The notes: a model not told the origin generated them from the sequence alone. A stretch of DNA of 64,000 nt from Sideroxydans lithotrophicus (GCA_020723185.1 DYJI01000002.1:248001-312000), one strand, 5' to 3'; counted from the first letter of the stretch, positions 51,238-61,047 are shown. Numbers and translations are program-made.

Positions 51238-51726
51238 TTACTCCTCGAGCAAGCTACGGAGCATCCAGGCGTTCTTCTCATGCACTTCCATGCGCGCTGA
51301 CAGAAGATCTACCGTGGGCTGGTCGCCCGCCTTCTCGGCGACGGGCAACACTTCTCGTGCGGTGCGCGCGACGGTCTCCTGACCTTCCACCAACTGGCGG
51401 ATCATCTCTTTCGCGCTGGGCACGCCGTCGCTCTCCTTGATGCTGGTGAGTGCGGCGAACTGCTTGTAGCTGCCCGGTGCGGGATAGCCCAGCGTGCGGA
51501 TACGTTCGGCCACCAGGTCGACGGCATTCCAGGTCTCGGTGTATTGCGTCATGAACATCAGATGCAGCGTCTGGAACATGGGACCGGTCACGTTCCAGTG
51601 GAAGTTGTGGGTCTTGAGATACAGCGTATAGGTGTCGGCCAGCATACGGCTGAGGCCGTCGGCGATCCTCTTGCGGTCCTTGTCGTTGATGCCGATGTTG
51701 ATGGCGACGGGTTTGCTCTTGCTCAT
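51238..51726 (-). CDS. dps: Dps-family DNA-binding ferritin-like protein
   Basis: A 162-aa protein with the Dps ferroxidase signature [25 protein letters not shown] and further [13 protein letters not shown]. Dps stores iron and protects DNA from hydrogen peroxide. A GGAG site precedes the ATG. The 165-bp gap to ubiA contains only a small ATGGCGC/GCGCCAT hairpin (51173-51188). It lies next to the rubredoxin/rubrerythrin genes near oxyR. Confidence 0.93.
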   Translation of the reverse strand: MSKSKPVAINIGINDKDRKRIADGLSRMLADTYTLYLKTHNFHWNVTGPMFQTLHLMFMTQYTETWNAVDLVAERIRTLGYPAPGSYKQFAALTSIKESDGVPSAKEMIRQLVEGQETVARTAREVLPVAEKAGDQPTVDLLSARMEVHEKNAWMLRSLLEE

Positions 51727-51786
51727 GATGGTTCTCCTTCACACGTTGGTTGATGGATGGTGCGTCATGTCCCTGCACCGATGATG

Positions 51787-52959
51787 TTACACCTTTGCCT
51801 CATGCGATGTACCCGCCGGCAACGGCTGCCCGAGCAGCTTGCTCATCTCGTTGCGTTCGGCGGCGTAGCGGCCGGTGAGCACGAAGCCGCTCATGCGCGC
51901 GTCCGCATCGAGGAAAGCCATCTTCACGCCGTCGCTGTTGGCGCGCAGTTGCCAGTTGCCGACCGCGTCGCGCGCCACCGGCAACACCGCCACCGGATGC
52001 GCGGGTGTCTTGACCACCACCGGCATGGCGGGGAACACCACCGGAGTCTCTTCGCCTGCCAGCGTCTTCGCCAGTGCGCGTGCCGCATTCATGATGGGCA
52101 GCACGAAAGGTTGCACCTTGCCTTCGATCTCGGCGCAGTCACCCAGTGCAAAGATGGCCGCATCGCTGCTGCGCAGGCTGGCATCCACCTTGATGCCGCG
52201 ATTCACTGCCAGACCTGCCGCCTGCGCCAGGGCGATGCGCGGACGCAACCCCACAGCGGACAACACCAGATCGGTTTGCAGTTGCGTGCCATCCGCCAGC
52301 GTCAGGGTATAGCCATTCTCGTGACGATCCACGCGACTGACCGAAGTGCCGAAATGCCAGTCCACACCGATCTCCGCCAGCGGCGCGAGCAACTGCCTGC
52401 CAGCCTGTTCCGGCATCAGGCTGGCGAGCGGATACGGACCGGGGTCGACGACACTGACCTTGTAACCGGCAGTGGCCCAGTCATTGGCGAATTCACAGCC
52501 GATGAGTCCGCCGCCCATGATGGTGATGTGTGCCACCCCCTGCACAGACTTGCGCAACTGCGCGTAGTCCGCGATGTCGTTGACCGACATCACCGCATCG
52601 GCCGCATCGCCCTGTACCGGGATGCGGATCGGATCGGCACCCAGCGCGATCACCAGCCTGTCGTACGCCAGTTCGCCAGCAGTGGTAGCCAGCTTTTTGT
52701 TCGCGCGGTCGATGGCCTGCACTTCGGTCTTCGCCAGCAGCGTGATGCCGAGTTGCGCGGCCATATCCGCCGCCCGTGTCAGCACCAGCCCGGCAGCGTC
52801 CTTGCCTTGTGCAAAGGCATTGGAGAGCATGGGCTTGGAGTAGTAATCGCCGCTGTCGCGCGTGACCAGCGTGACCGGGATGTCTCGATCCAGTTTGCGC
52901 AGTTCGCGGATGACGGAGTAACCCGCCAGACCGCTGCCAAGTACGACGATCTGTTTCAT
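51787..52959 (-). CDS. Rubredoxin:NAD(+) reductase-type FAD enzyme
   Basis: A 390-aa flavoprotein with two nucleotide-binding folds: IVVLGSGLAGYSVIRELRK (FAD, about 4-22) and ITIMGGGLIGCEFANDWATAG (NAD, about 143-163), and FALGDCAEIEG for FAD. The C-terminal domain matches rubredoxin reductases. The rubredoxin gene lies directly upstream, so it likely reduces that protein. Confidence 0.9.
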   Translation of the reverse strand: MKQIVVLGSGLAGYSVIRELRKLDRDIPVTLVTRDSGDYYSKPMLSNAFAQGKDAAGLVLTRAADMAAQLGITLLAKTEVQAIDRANKKLATTAGELAYDRLVIALGADPIRIPVQGDAADAVMSVNDIADYAQLRKSVQGVAHITIMGGGLIGCEFANDWATAGYKVSVVDPGPYPLASLMPEQAGRQLLAPLAEIGVDWHFGTSVSRVDRHENGYTLTLADGTQLQTDLVLSAVGLRPRIALAQAAGLAVNRGIKVDASLRSSDAAIFALGDCAEIEGKVQPFVLPIMNAARALAKTLAGEETPVVFPAMPVVVKTPAHPVAVLPVARDAVGNWQLRANSDGVKMAFLDADARMSGFVLTGRYAAERNEMSKLLGQPLPAGTSHEAKV

Positions 52960-52974
52960 GCTCTTCTCCCTAAC

Positions 52975-53000
52975 CCTGGCCCTCTCCCTGAAGGAGAGGG
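52975..53000. repeat. Short inverted repeat between rubredoxin and its reductase
   Basis: CCCTCTCC-ctga-aGGAGAGGG, 8-bp stem, a motif type common in intergenic DNA of high-GC proteobacteria. Not followed by a T-run. Confidence 0.5.
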
Positions 53001-53019
53001 GATTGAAACTGCATCTTTG

Positions 53020-53184
53020 CTAAACCTCGATCATCTCGAAGTCTGCTTTGGCTACTCCACAATCCGGACACGCCCAGTTCTCGGGGATGTCCGCCCATTT
53101 GGTACCGGGCTTGATGCCTTCTTCCGGCAGCCCCTTGGTCTCGTCGTAAATGAAACCGCACACTACGCATTGCCATACTTTCAT
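53020..53184 (-). CDS. Rubredoxin
   Basis: A 54-aa protein, too short for most gene lists. It begins [15 protein letters not shown] and carries the second motif [14 protein letters not shown], giving the two CxxC iron ligands of a single-domain rubredoxin. The ATG at 53184 follows a GGAGAA site. It passes electrons from the downstream reductase to the upstream rubrerythrin. Confidence 0.95.
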   Translation of the reverse strand: MKVWQCVVCGFIYDETKGLPEEGIKPGTKWADIPENWACPDCGVAKADFEMIEV

Positions 53185-53210
53185 GATGTTCTCCTTGTCT
53201 TCGTTTCTGA

Positions 53211-53684
53211 TTAAGCCGTGACCTTCGCCAATGCGGCGCGGTACTGGTTGGCGTGACGTTCTTCCACCCTGGCCAGAGCGGCGAAGCGCTTGGCCGCCTT
53301 TTCCAGCGTGGCCTTGAACATCTCGGCGTGCTCCTTCGATTCAGCGATCTGTTCCTTGATCTCGCTCGCGGCCGCATCGTGTCCTTCCTGCTGCGCGGTC
53401 TTGAGGAAGCCCGGATACATCTCGGTGTATTCGTAGGTCTCGCCTTCGATAGCCATCTGCAGGCACTTTTCCGTAGTCATCGTCGACTTCGGGTACAGCA
53501 GGTCGAGGTGCCCCAGTGCATGCTGCACCTCCTGGGCGGCGGTCTCTTCGAACACGCGCGCCACTTCCTCGTTGCCTTCGGCGCGCGCGATGGCGGCGAA
53601 GTAGCGGTACTTGGTGTGCGCCATCGATTCGCCCGCCAGTGCGGCTTCCAGGTTGGCATGGGTCTTGATATCGGGTCGTTGCAT
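53211..53684 (-). CDS. Rubrerythrin-type diiron peroxidase
   Basis: A 157-aa ferritin-like protein with diiron ligands in [41 protein letters not shown] and SKEHAEMF. It lacks the C-terminal rubredoxin domain of classical rubrerythrin, and a separate rubredoxin gene follows 26 nt downstream. It reduces hydrogen peroxide. It is divergent from oxyR. Confidence 0.93.
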   Translation of the reverse strand: MQRPDIKTHANLEAALAGESMAHTKYRYFAAIARAEGNEEVARVFEETAAQEVQHALGHLDLLYPKSTMTTEKCLQMAIEGETYEYTEMYPGFLKTAQQEGHDAAASEIKEQIAESKEHAEMFKATLEKAAKRFAALARVEERHANQYRAALAKVTA

Positions 53685-53879
53685 GGTGATCTCCTTCGTT
53701 CTGGTTTAGAGGGTGACGTCTCGGCCACGGCTGCACTTTATGCAACCCGCCACCATCAATCCAATTGATTGTTCAAAGCACATTGATTTACTATTTAAAT
53801 CGACAGCCAGTCACCATTCATCCTTCGACACACCGCGCCTTGCGCGGGACGAACGGAGAGCGGAAACAAGGAGAACGCC

Positions 53880-54782
53880 ATGACCCTCAACGAACTGCGC
53901 TTCATCGTCGCAGTCGCCCAGGAACGCAACTTTCGCCGTGCCGCGGAGAAGGCCTTCATCAGCCAGCCCGCGCTGTCGCTGGCGATACAGAAACTGGAAG
54001 ACGAACTGGGGCTGAAGATCTTCGAGCGCGGCAAGAACGAGGTCACCGTCACCCCCGTGGGCGCATCCATCGTGGAGCAGGCCCAGCGCGTGCTGGAAGA
54101 AGCGGAACGCATCCGCGAGATCGCCGCGCAAGGCAAGAACCAGCTCAGCACACCGCTGCGGCTGGGCATCATCCACAGCGTCAGCCCCTACCTGCTGCCA
54201 GACCTGATCCCTGAGTTGAGGAAACTCGCACCGCAGATGGCGCTGGAGGTGGAAGAGAACATCACCGCCAATCTCGACGCCTTGCTGCGCAACGGCAAGC
54301 TGGACGTCATCCTCATCGCGCTGCCGTTCGGCGATGCCGGCATCCTCACTCGCCCGCTCTATGACGAATCGTTCGAGGTCGTGGTGAACAGCGACCACCG
54401 CTGGGCAGGACGGCGCAGCATCAAGCCGACCGAGCTGGCACAGGAGAAAGTGCTGCTGCTTGATTCCGGCCACTGCTACAGCAATCAGGTGGATGAGGCT
54501 TGCCCCGGCAGCCGAAAGAATGCCGACACGCAGCACGGCACCTCGCTGGAAACCATACGCAACATGGTCGCTTCCGGCTTGGGCATCACCGTGCTGCCCG
54601 CCTCGGCCAACAGCGCACGCTACCGCAGCAAGCTGCTCAGCGTGGTGCCCTTCACACAACCCGCGCCGTCGCGCCGCATCGCGCTGGCCTGGCGCAAGAG
54701 TTTCGCCCGCACGCAGGCGGTGGAAGTGCTGGCCGAAGCGGTCGGGCGTGCCAAGGTGACCGGCATCCGCCATCTGGCTTAA
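53880..54782 (+). CDS. oxyR: OxyR, LysR-type peroxide sensor
   Basis: A 300-aa LysR protein with an N-terminal winged helix (NELRFIVAVAQERNFRRAAEKAFISQPALS) and a regulatory domain that keeps both redox cysteines at E. coli numbering, C199 and C208 (GHCYSNQVDEAC). It is divergent from the rubrerythrin-rubredoxin-reductase-dps genes, which it probably activates. The 195-bp intergenic region contains an ATCAATCCAATTGATTG dyad near 53755 that could be part of a binding site. Confidence 0.93.
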   Translation: MTLNELRFIVAVAQERNFRRAAEKAFISQPALSLAIQKLEDELGLKIFERGKNEVTVTPVGASIVEQAQRVLEEAERIREIAAQGKNQLSTPLRLGIIHSVSPYLLPDLIPELRKLAPQMALEVEENITANLDALLRNGKLDVILIALPFGDAGILTRPLYDESFEVVVNSDHRWAGRRSIKPTELAQEKVLLLDSGHCYSNQVDEACPGSRKNADTQHGTSLETIRNMVASGLGITVLPASANSARYRSKLLSVVPFTQPAPSRRIALAWRKSFARTQAVEVLAEAVGRAKVTGIRHLA

Positions 54783-54880
54783 GCCCCACCCCTACCATGG
54801 GAAAACAGGCGGTTGGCGCTGGCCGCCGCCCGGCGTAGAATGCAGCCAAGTGTCAACGCACCGCTTACCAGGAGCCCATC

Positions 54881-55384
54881 ATGCCAACCATACCCGGCCT
54901 CTCCGTTTCCAGCCTGAACAACTACGCGCAGCAACAACCGACGGGCACGTCGTCCACCCCGTCGCAGCCGCCGCAGAACACGCAGGACCAGTCTGCCAAC
55001 GCGCAGAACAACGTGGTCGCCACGCTGACCAGCAACGACCAGACTTCCTCCACTTCTGCGCTCACCTACAACGCGTCCGGCCTGCTCAGCCGCTTCCAGC
55101 AATCCGTGCCGCAGAGCACCAGCACCGACACCGAGCAGGCTGCGCGCGATGCCATCCTGAACGCGCAGGACGCGATCACGCAGGCGCAGGGTTCCTTCGA
55201 TTCCAGCCAAGCCTCGACCGGTAATTCCGCGATCGACACTGTCGCGCAGTTCGGGCAGGGCGATTCCGTTCCGAAGGCCAGCGAAGGCAGCCAGAGTGCC
55301 CAGGCCGCGCTGGCCCAGGCGCAATACCTTAGGAACCAGGAGCTGAACAACCTGCGCAGCAACACCACCTCAGCCACCGCCTGA
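54881..55384 (+). CDS. Hypothetical low-complexity Ser/Gln/Ala-rich protein
   Basis: A 167-aa protein, rich in Ser, Thr, Gln, Asn and Ala, without Cys or a signal peptide. It begins MPTIPGLSVSSLNNYAQQQP and the C-terminal half is helical (AILNAQDAITQAQGSFDSSQ; AQAALAQAQYLRNQELNNL). The AGGAG site is good. The composition recalls small secreted or flagellar-associated proteins but no family can be named. Confidence 0.6.
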   Translation: MPTIPGLSVSSLNNYAQQQPTGTSSTPSQPPQNTQDQSANAQNNVVATLTSNDQTSSTSALTYNASGLLSRFQQSVPQSTSTDTEQAARDAILNAQDAITQAQGSFDSSQASTGNSAIDTVAQFGQGDSVPKASEGSQSAQAALAQAQYLRNQELNNLRSNTTSATA

Positions 55385-55437
55385 CACCCTCGCGCGCACC
55401 CTGAAGCGGTGCGCGCGAACCTTACGGGGGAACCAGA

Positions 55438-56070
55438 ATGACCACCCCGCTGCAGCCCTACCGCCAGAACCCGATCCTGCGAACCAGCTACACGCTGATC
55501 GCCCCGCTGTACGATCTCGTCATCGAAGCGCCGATGCGCGCCGCGCGCAAGCGTTCGCTGGCCGCACTCCCCGCCGGATCGGCGCAGCAAGTACTGATCA
55601 GCGGCGCGGGAACGGGACTCGACCTGCCGCATCTGCCGGCCATGCACCGCTACACGGCGCTGGATTTCAACCCCGGCATGCTGGCGCGCGCCCGGCCGCG
55701 CGGCGACCATCTGGATGTGGATTTCGTGCTCGGCGACAGCATGGCATTGCCGTTCGACGATGCACGCTTCGATGTCGTGGTGCTGCACCTGATCGTGGCC
55801 GTGGTGCCGGAACCGCAACGTGCCTTGCGCGAAGCGGCGCGGGTATTGAAGCCGGGCGGCAAGATATTGCTGTTCGACAAGTTCCTGCAGCCGGGCCAGC
55901 GCGCGCCCCTGCGCAGGTTGCTGAACGGCATTTCACGCCGCCTGGCGACGCGCATGGATGTGGTGTTCGAGGACGTCTTGCGCGCTGCGCCGCAGCTCAC
56001 CATTGACAGCGACGAGCCGGCGCTGGGCGGGGGCTGGTTCCGCCGGATCGTATTGAACAAAATCGAATAG
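55438..56070 (+). CDS. UbiE/PmtA-like SAM methyltransferase
   Basis: A 210-aa class I methyltransferase: motif I QVLISGAGTGLDLPHLP, LDFNPGMLARARPR, FDVVVLHLIVAVVPEP and VLKPGGKILLFDKF. The build resembles phospholipid N-methyltransferases or UbiE-like enzymes. Substrate unknown. It begins 53 nt after the low-complexity gene. Confidence 0.8.
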   Translation: MTTPLQPYRQNPILRTSYTLIAPLYDLVIEAPMRAARKRSLAALPAGSAQQVLISGAGTGLDLPHLPAMHRYTALDFNPGMLARARPRGDHLDVDFVLGDSMALPFDDARFDVVVLHLIVAVVPEPQRALREAARVLKPGGKILLFDKFLQPGQRAPLRRLLNGISRRLATRMDVVFEDVLRAAPQLTIDSDEPALGGGWFRRIVLNKIE

Positions 56071-56146
56071 ACTGGGTCACAAAGCCCGGCACGCCAGCCC
56101 GGTCGGCGATTGATACGAACACACTGCATATGAAGCGGGAGTAAAA

Positions 56147-59100
56147 ATGTCCAAGCACCAAGCACCACAAACCGCACAGACCCAAGCACTGAAGGCGATC
56201 CATCATCCTTTTACCAAGCTTTCCAGACAGGCCGCATTCCGCCTGCTGTTCGGTGCGATGCTGCTGGCCATTGCCGCGCACAGTCAGGCGGTGACCGACA
56301 CCTACACTGCAACCGGCACATGGACCGCACCGGCCGGCGTCACCAGCGTGGACGTGGAAGCCTGGGGCGGCGGGGGCGGGGGCGGGGGCGGCGAGGGCGA
56401 TAGCTCGGACGGTGGTGGTGGTGGTGGCGGCGGTGCCTATTCCAGAACCACGTCGATCACGGTCGTACCCGGCACGACTTACACCGTGACGGTCGGCGCT
56501 GCCGGCACTGCCGGCGCAACGAATGGAACGGGTGGCACCGGCGGCGACTCCTGGTTCATCAATACTTCGACCATCCTCGCCAAAGGCGGCACGGGCGGTT
56601 CGGCCCCCGTCAGTGATGCGGGCGGCGTCGCCGGTACGGGCGGCTCGGCGGCCGCAGGTGTGGGCAACGTGAAGTTCTCGGGTGGCAACGGCGGCACCGG
56701 GCGCAACAATAGTACAGGCCTCGGCGGACCCGGCGGCTCTTCGGCGGGCACGGCGGCGAACGGCACCAGCGGGCCGAATCCCTGGAGTACCTGTACCGCA
56801 GCGGCTGCTCCGACTGGCGGCAGTATAGGTGGCAACGGTGGTTGCGCAAACAGCGAGAACGGCTTTGCCCCCGCATCGGGTAACGGTGGCGGGGGTGGCG
56901 GCGCGGCGGAAAGGAATACATCCGGCGGTGCCGGTGCCCCCGGCCTTGTAACCATCACCTACACCCCGGGCGGCGGCGGCAGCGGCACCACCACTGCAAA
57001 CCCCTCTCTGTGTGTGAACGACACCGGTATCGGCACACGCGCCTGGACCGGCCTGACCAACGTCACCGCACAGGACACTGCCTACGCGACCGCGACGGCC
57101 AGCAACAACCAGATCACCAATTACCTGAAGTGCACCGGCTACAATTTCGCCATCCCGTCCGGGGCCATCATCACCGGCATCTCCGTCGGTCCGTGGCTGA
57201 ATGCCTCGCGCACTTTCACCGTCAACGCCATGCAACTGGTGAAGGCCGACATCATCCAGCCGACCAATCTCGCAACGGGGAACAACATCCCGAATGGCGG
57301 TGGCTCGCTGCTGCCCACACCGACACAGCTGACCTTCGGCGACGCGACGAATCTGTGGGGCAACACCTGGACGCCCGCCGACATCAACGCCACCACCTTC
57401 GGCGCAGCCTTCGCCGCCCAGCGCGGACCCTACAGTACGACGCAAACCGTGGCGGTCGATGCCATGCCGATCACCGTCAGCTACACCCTGCCCGCGACGC
57501 AGATCGCCGAATACCGCATGGATGAATCGAGCTGGAACGGCACGAGCGGCGAAGTGGTGGACACCGTCGCGGGCAACAACGGCACCGCCATGGGTGCGGT
57601 GACGACCGCCGTCAGCGCTGGCACCGGACAGGGCATCTGCAACGTCGGCGTATTCGACGGCGCGAACGATTACATCGCCGTGCCCACGCTTTACGACCAG
57701 CTCAAGGGGACGTTCACCCTGAGCGTCTGGCTCAACACCACGCAACTCGGCAACGACACCGACTGGCAGGCACCCGGCATCACCGGTGTCGAGCAAAGCG
57801 GCGGGCAGGACGACATCTTCATCGGCTGGCTGGATACTGTCGGCCGCATCGGCTTCAACGTGAAGAACGACACTGCTTTCAAATCATCCTCCGCCGTCAG
57901 TGACGGTAACTGGCATCACGTGGCGTTCACGCGCGACATGGGCACAGGCGTGACCCAGATCTACGTCGACGGTATGCTGGAAGGCACGCGCACCCAGCCG
58001 ACCGGACTGGTCGGCAACAGCTTCGACGGCATCGGCAGGATCTCGAACACCAGCGCGACACTCCCCATCTACTTCGCGGGCAAACTGGACGAATACAAAA
58101 TCTTCGCTTCCGTGCTTTCCGCATCGTCCATCGCCACCGGCTACAACAACGAACTGGCAGGCAAGAACTGGGACGGTTCGGCGCGCACATGTGCGTCCTT
58201 GCTCGATCACGTCAGCATCGATGCCCCCGCGACCGCGATGGCCTTTTCCACCGTGCCGGTGACGATCGCACCGCACACGGCCACGCATGACGCGTTGACC
58301 GGCCACACCATCACACTCTCCACCAGCACCGGTGCGGGCGACTGGAGCATCGGTGCGGGCACCGGCACCCTGACGCCCGGTGCCGCCAACAGCGGCCAAG
58401 CGAGCTATACCTTCGGCGCGGGCGAAAGCTCGGTCTCGCTCTACTTCACCTATCAGGCCGCCGACACTGTCTCCCTCTACGTGAGCGATACGGGCGGTGT
58501 GGACCTGCTGGCGAACACCCCTATTGCCGAGCTTTCCAACACCATCACCTACACCGTTCCGAACTATACGTTCACTGACAGCGCCTGCGTGCATAACATC
58601 GCCTTCGGCGCTCCGGGGCAGACTTGCGCAGTGCTCGGCTGGTCGCCGCAAGTGGCTGGCATTGATGTTGCGAACGTCTACATCACGACATTGAACGCGG
58701 CAGGCGTCCCCACTCGTCTGCACCCGACCCAGGTACGAACACGCGATATGGCGTTCGCCTTGTCCTGCCACAACCCGGTGGCGAATGCCGGCGTACAGGC
58801 GGCGTTCAGCGGCGTGACCCTGCCTCTATGCACAGCGAACGGCGCGACACCCGCCACTTGGTCAGCCACCACGCTGAGCGCCAGCTTCGCAGGCGGAAGC
58901 CCTTCCGCCGGGCCGTACGCCTTCAACTATGCGGACGTGGGCAAGGTGGAGCTGTGGATGCGCAACAGCGCCGCCACCGCGCAGGTCGGCGCGAGCGGAC
59001 AGTTCGTGGTCGCACCGCATCACTTCGGCATCTCGGGTGTGACGGGCGGGCCGATCAAGGCCGGCAATGATTTCGCCGCCACGGTGACTGCCTACAACGG

Positions 59101-60307
59101 CCTGGCCACTCCGACCGCGACGCCGAACTTTGGCAAGGAGAATCTGCATCTGGCCGTCCCGGCGAATGTGCCGGAGAGCGTGTCGATCACCTTCAGCAAA
59201 TGTCAGCCCAGCGGCGTGTCATCCTCCAACGGCACATTCAATACAGGCACACTGCCCGCTTTCGCCAACGGTGCCGTGACCGCCAGCACGCTCAACTGGA
59301 GTGAAGTGGGCAACGGCGATCTGACCGCCACGCTGAGCAGCGGCAGCTACCTGCTTTCCGGTCTCAGCGCCAACGGCAACACCGGCACAGGTGGCACGGT
59401 CTGCAATGGCGCCGGCAATGTCGGCCCGTTCGTGCCGCACCACTTCAACACCTATGTGACCGCACCGATGGCCGTCTGCCCCACCGGACAGACCTGCCCC
59501 GTGGCAGGCTGGGTTTACTCCGGGCAGCCGTTCACGGTGAACGTCAGTGCGGCGAACGCCAGCGATGCCATCACACTGAACTACGACGGCACGGCGAGCA
59601 CCTCGCCCAACTTCGCCAAGGCCGTGACATTGACGGCCTGGGATGCGGTCGGCAGCACCACCACCCAGAACCCGCCTTCCGCCGATCCCGGTGTACTGTC
59701 GAATACAAGCATCGCCGCCTCCGCTTTCAATCAGGGCAGTACCGTCCTCGGCACACCGGCGACACCGACCTATACCTTCGCCACCTCGCCCACCGCACCC
59801 ACCGACATCTTCCTGCGTGCAGCGGATGCCGATGCCACCTCTCGGCGCAGTCTGGCGGCCACCTCCATCGAAGGCGGCGTGCGGGTATTCAGCGGGCGTC
59901 TCAAGATCGGCAACAGCTATGGTTCGGATCTGCTGCCGCTCGCGATGAGGGTGACGGCACAGTTCTACGGTGGCAGCAATTGGCTGACCAGCAATACGGA
60001 CGATGTATCCGCGTTCGATAGCGCGCTCAGCACGGCGGGCGGTAACGTGGTCGTCTCCAATCTGGTGGGGATGGGCGGCACAGTGAGCATCGTGTCACCG
60101 GGCACAGCCGCCGTCACCGCCGGTGTGCGCACCTTCACGGTGGCGGCACCAGGCGTACCGGGCAGTGTCGACCTCAGTCTGAGTGCGCCGGCCTATCTGC
60201 TGGGCGGCAGCAACGGCGCAGCGACCGACCCGAGCATCCCGGGACACGCCACGTTCGGCATCTACAAAGGGAACGACGCGTTCATCTACCAGCGCGAGGC
60301 TTATTGA
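56147..60307 (+). CDS. Large secreted MshQ-like protein (Gly-rich, LamG-like, DUF6701)
   Basis: A 1386-aa exported protein with a signal peptide (LLFGAMLLAIAAHSQA). The N-terminal third is Gly-rich with poly-Gly runs (about 70-275). A LamG/concanavalin-like domain follows (about 460-640; YRMDESSWNGTSGEVVD, SVWLNTTQLG, HHVAFTRD). The C-terminal part has repeats of VxPHHF...CxxxxQxCPVxGW (DUF6701). In Vibrio and relatives such a protein, MshQ, is encoded with MSHA type IV pili; no other pilus gene is found here. Likely a surface adhesin-type protein. Confidence 0.82.
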   Translation: MSKHQAPQTAQTQALKAIHHPFTKLSRQAAFRLLFGAMLLAIAAHSQAVTDTYTATGTWTAPAGVTSVDVEAWGGGGGGGGGEGDSSDGGGGGGGGAYSRTTSITVVPGTTYTVTVGAAGTAGATNGTGGTGGDSWFINTSTILAKGGTGGSAPVSDAGGVAGTGGSAAAGVGNVKFSGGNGGTGRNNSTGLGGPGGSSAGTAANGTSGPNPWSTCTAAAAPTGGSIGGNGGCANSENGFAPASGNGGGGGGAAERNTSGGAGAPGLVTITYTPGGGGSGTTTANPSLCVNDTGIGTRAWTGLTNVTAQDTAYATATASNNQITNYLKCTGYNFAIPSGAIITGISVGPWLNASRTFTVNAMQLVKADIIQPTNLATGNNIPNGGGSLLPTPTQLTFGDATNLWGNTWTPADINATTFGAAFAAQRGPYSTTQTVAVDAMPITVSYTLPATQIAEYRMDESSWNGTSGEVVDTVAGNNGTAMGAVTTAVSAGTGQGICNVGVFDGANDYIAVPTLYDQLKGTFTLSVWLNTTQLGNDTDWQAPGITGVEQSGGQDDIFIGWLDTVGRIGFNVKNDTAFKSSSAVSDGNWHHVAFTRDMGTGVTQIYVDGMLEGTRTQPTGLVGNSFDGIGRISNTSATLPIYFAGKLDEYKIFASVLSASSIATGYNNELAGKNWDGSARTCASLLDHVSIDAPATAMAFSTVPVTIAPHTATHDALTGHTITLSTSTGAGDWSIGAGTGTLTPGAANSGQASYTFGAGESSVSLYFTYQAADTVSLYVSDTGGVDLLANTPIAELSNTITYTVPNYTFTDSACVHNIAFGAPGQTCAVLGWSPQVAGIDVANVYITTLNAAGVPTRLHPTQVRTRDMAFALSCHNPVANAGVQAAFSGVTLPLCTANGATPATWSATTLSASFAGGSPSAGPYAFNYADVGKVELWMRNSAATAQVGASGQFVVAPHHFGISGVTGGPIKAGNDFAATVTAYNGLATPTATPNFGKENLHLAVPANVPESVSITFSKCQPSGVSSSNGTFNTGTLPAFANGAVTASTLNWSEVGNGDLTATLSSGSYLLSGLSANGNTGTGGTVCNGAGNVGPFVPHHFNTYVTAPMAVCPTGQTCPVAGWVYSGQPFTVNVSAANASDAITLNYDGTASTSPNFAKAVTLTAWDAVGSTTTQNPPSADPGVLSNTSIAASAFNQGSTVLGTPATPTYTFATSPTAPTDIFLRAADADATSRRSLAATSIEGGVRVFSGRLKIGNSYGSDLLPLAMRVTAQFYGGSNWLTSNTDDVSAFDSALSTAGGNVVVSNLVGMGGTVSIVSPGTAAVTAGVRTFTVAAPGVPGSVDLSLSAPAYLLGGSNGAATDPSIPGHATFGIYKGNDAFIYQREAY

Positions 60308-60339
60308 GCGTGAAACCTTTCAAGGTGACCTTTGCTGAA

Positions 60340-60370
60340 ACGAAGAACCCGCCAGCGGCGGGTTCTTCGT
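60340..60370. terminator. Bidirectional hairpin terminator
   Basis: A perfect 14-bp stem ACGAAGAACCCGCC / GGCGGGTTCTTCGT with a 3-nt loop, between the convergent MshQ-like and methyltransferase genes. Confidence 0.8.
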
Positions 60371-60404
60371 TGTCACGGTCCGGCGCAGCGATTGCGACAT
60401 CCCT

Positions 60405-61025
60405 TCAAGACACCGCCCTGCGGCAGTAACAGTAGACGAACTGCTGCACCTTTCCGGCCGGCGTGTGGTGGGCTTCCTTCTGGTGTTTCAACAGAGTGAA
60501 CGCCTGGCCGAACTGGTCGTGCAACTCTTCCGGCCGGTAGCGCATCACCGGCAGGCCGCTGCATTCCTGCGGACCATCCTCGGCGAAGGTCGCCACGATC
60601 ACATGCCCGCCCGGCTTCACCGAACGGAACACGGTCTGCACATAGGCCTCGCGCTGCTCGGGCGTGGTGAGGAAGTGGAACACGGCGCGGTCGTGCCAGA
60701 TGTCGTAACGCTTTGGCGGCAGATCGACCTCGGTGATGTCGGCCTCGATCCAGCGCACCCGGCACTCATCCTTGCCCAGACGCTTGCGTGCCGCCTCCAT
60801 CGCATGTGCCGAAAGATCGAGCACGGTGAGATCGCTGTAACCGTTCGCCAGCAGGTCATCCACCAGCGTGGAGGCACCGCCGCCGACATCGATGATGCCC
60901 GCATCCTTGCCCAGACCCGTGGCGCGGATCAGATCGAGCGAGAGACTGGCATGCGGCTGGAACCAGCTCACCGAGTCAGTGGATTTCGTCGTATAGACTG
61001 TTTCCCAATGTTGTTTCGGCTGCAT
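60405..61025 (-). CDS. Class I SAM-dependent methyltransferase
   Basis: A 206-aa protein: HWETVYTTKSTDSVSWFQPHASLSLDLI at the start, motif I IIDVGGGASTLVDDLL, LTVLDLSAHAMEAARKRL, and WHDRAVFHFLT. The N-terminal HWExVYxTK...VSWxQ belongs to a small methyltransferase family of unknown substrate. The ATG at 61025 follows GGAGG. It is 22 nt downstream of hemF. Confidence 0.85.
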   Translation of the reverse strand: MQPKQHWETVYTTKSTDSVSWFQPHASLSLDLIRATGLGKDAGIIDVGGGASTLVDDLLANGYSDLTVLDLSAHAMEAARKRLGKDECRVRWIEADITEVDLPPKRYDIWHDRAVFHFLTTPEQREAYVQTVFRSVKPGGHVIVATFAEDGPQECSGLPVMRYRPEELHDQFGQAFTLLKHQKEAHHTPAGKVQQFVYCYCRRAVS

Positions 61026-61047
61026 GCTGACCTCCTTTTCAGAAAGT

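Noticed and set aside
51757-53214. 485-aa plus-strand ORF opposite rubredoxin reductase and rubredoxin
   Set aside because: Shadow of two recognised genes on the other strand.
56371-56440. Poly-Gly-coding GGC/GGT runs as a possible repeat array or slippage-based phase switch
   Set aside because: The codons are mixed GGC/GGG/GGT without a regular repeat unit, so slippage control is not supported.
55997-57796. 599-aa minus-strand ORF
   Set aside because: Antisense to the Gly-rich part of the MshQ-like gene; its Arg/Gly richness mirrors that composition.
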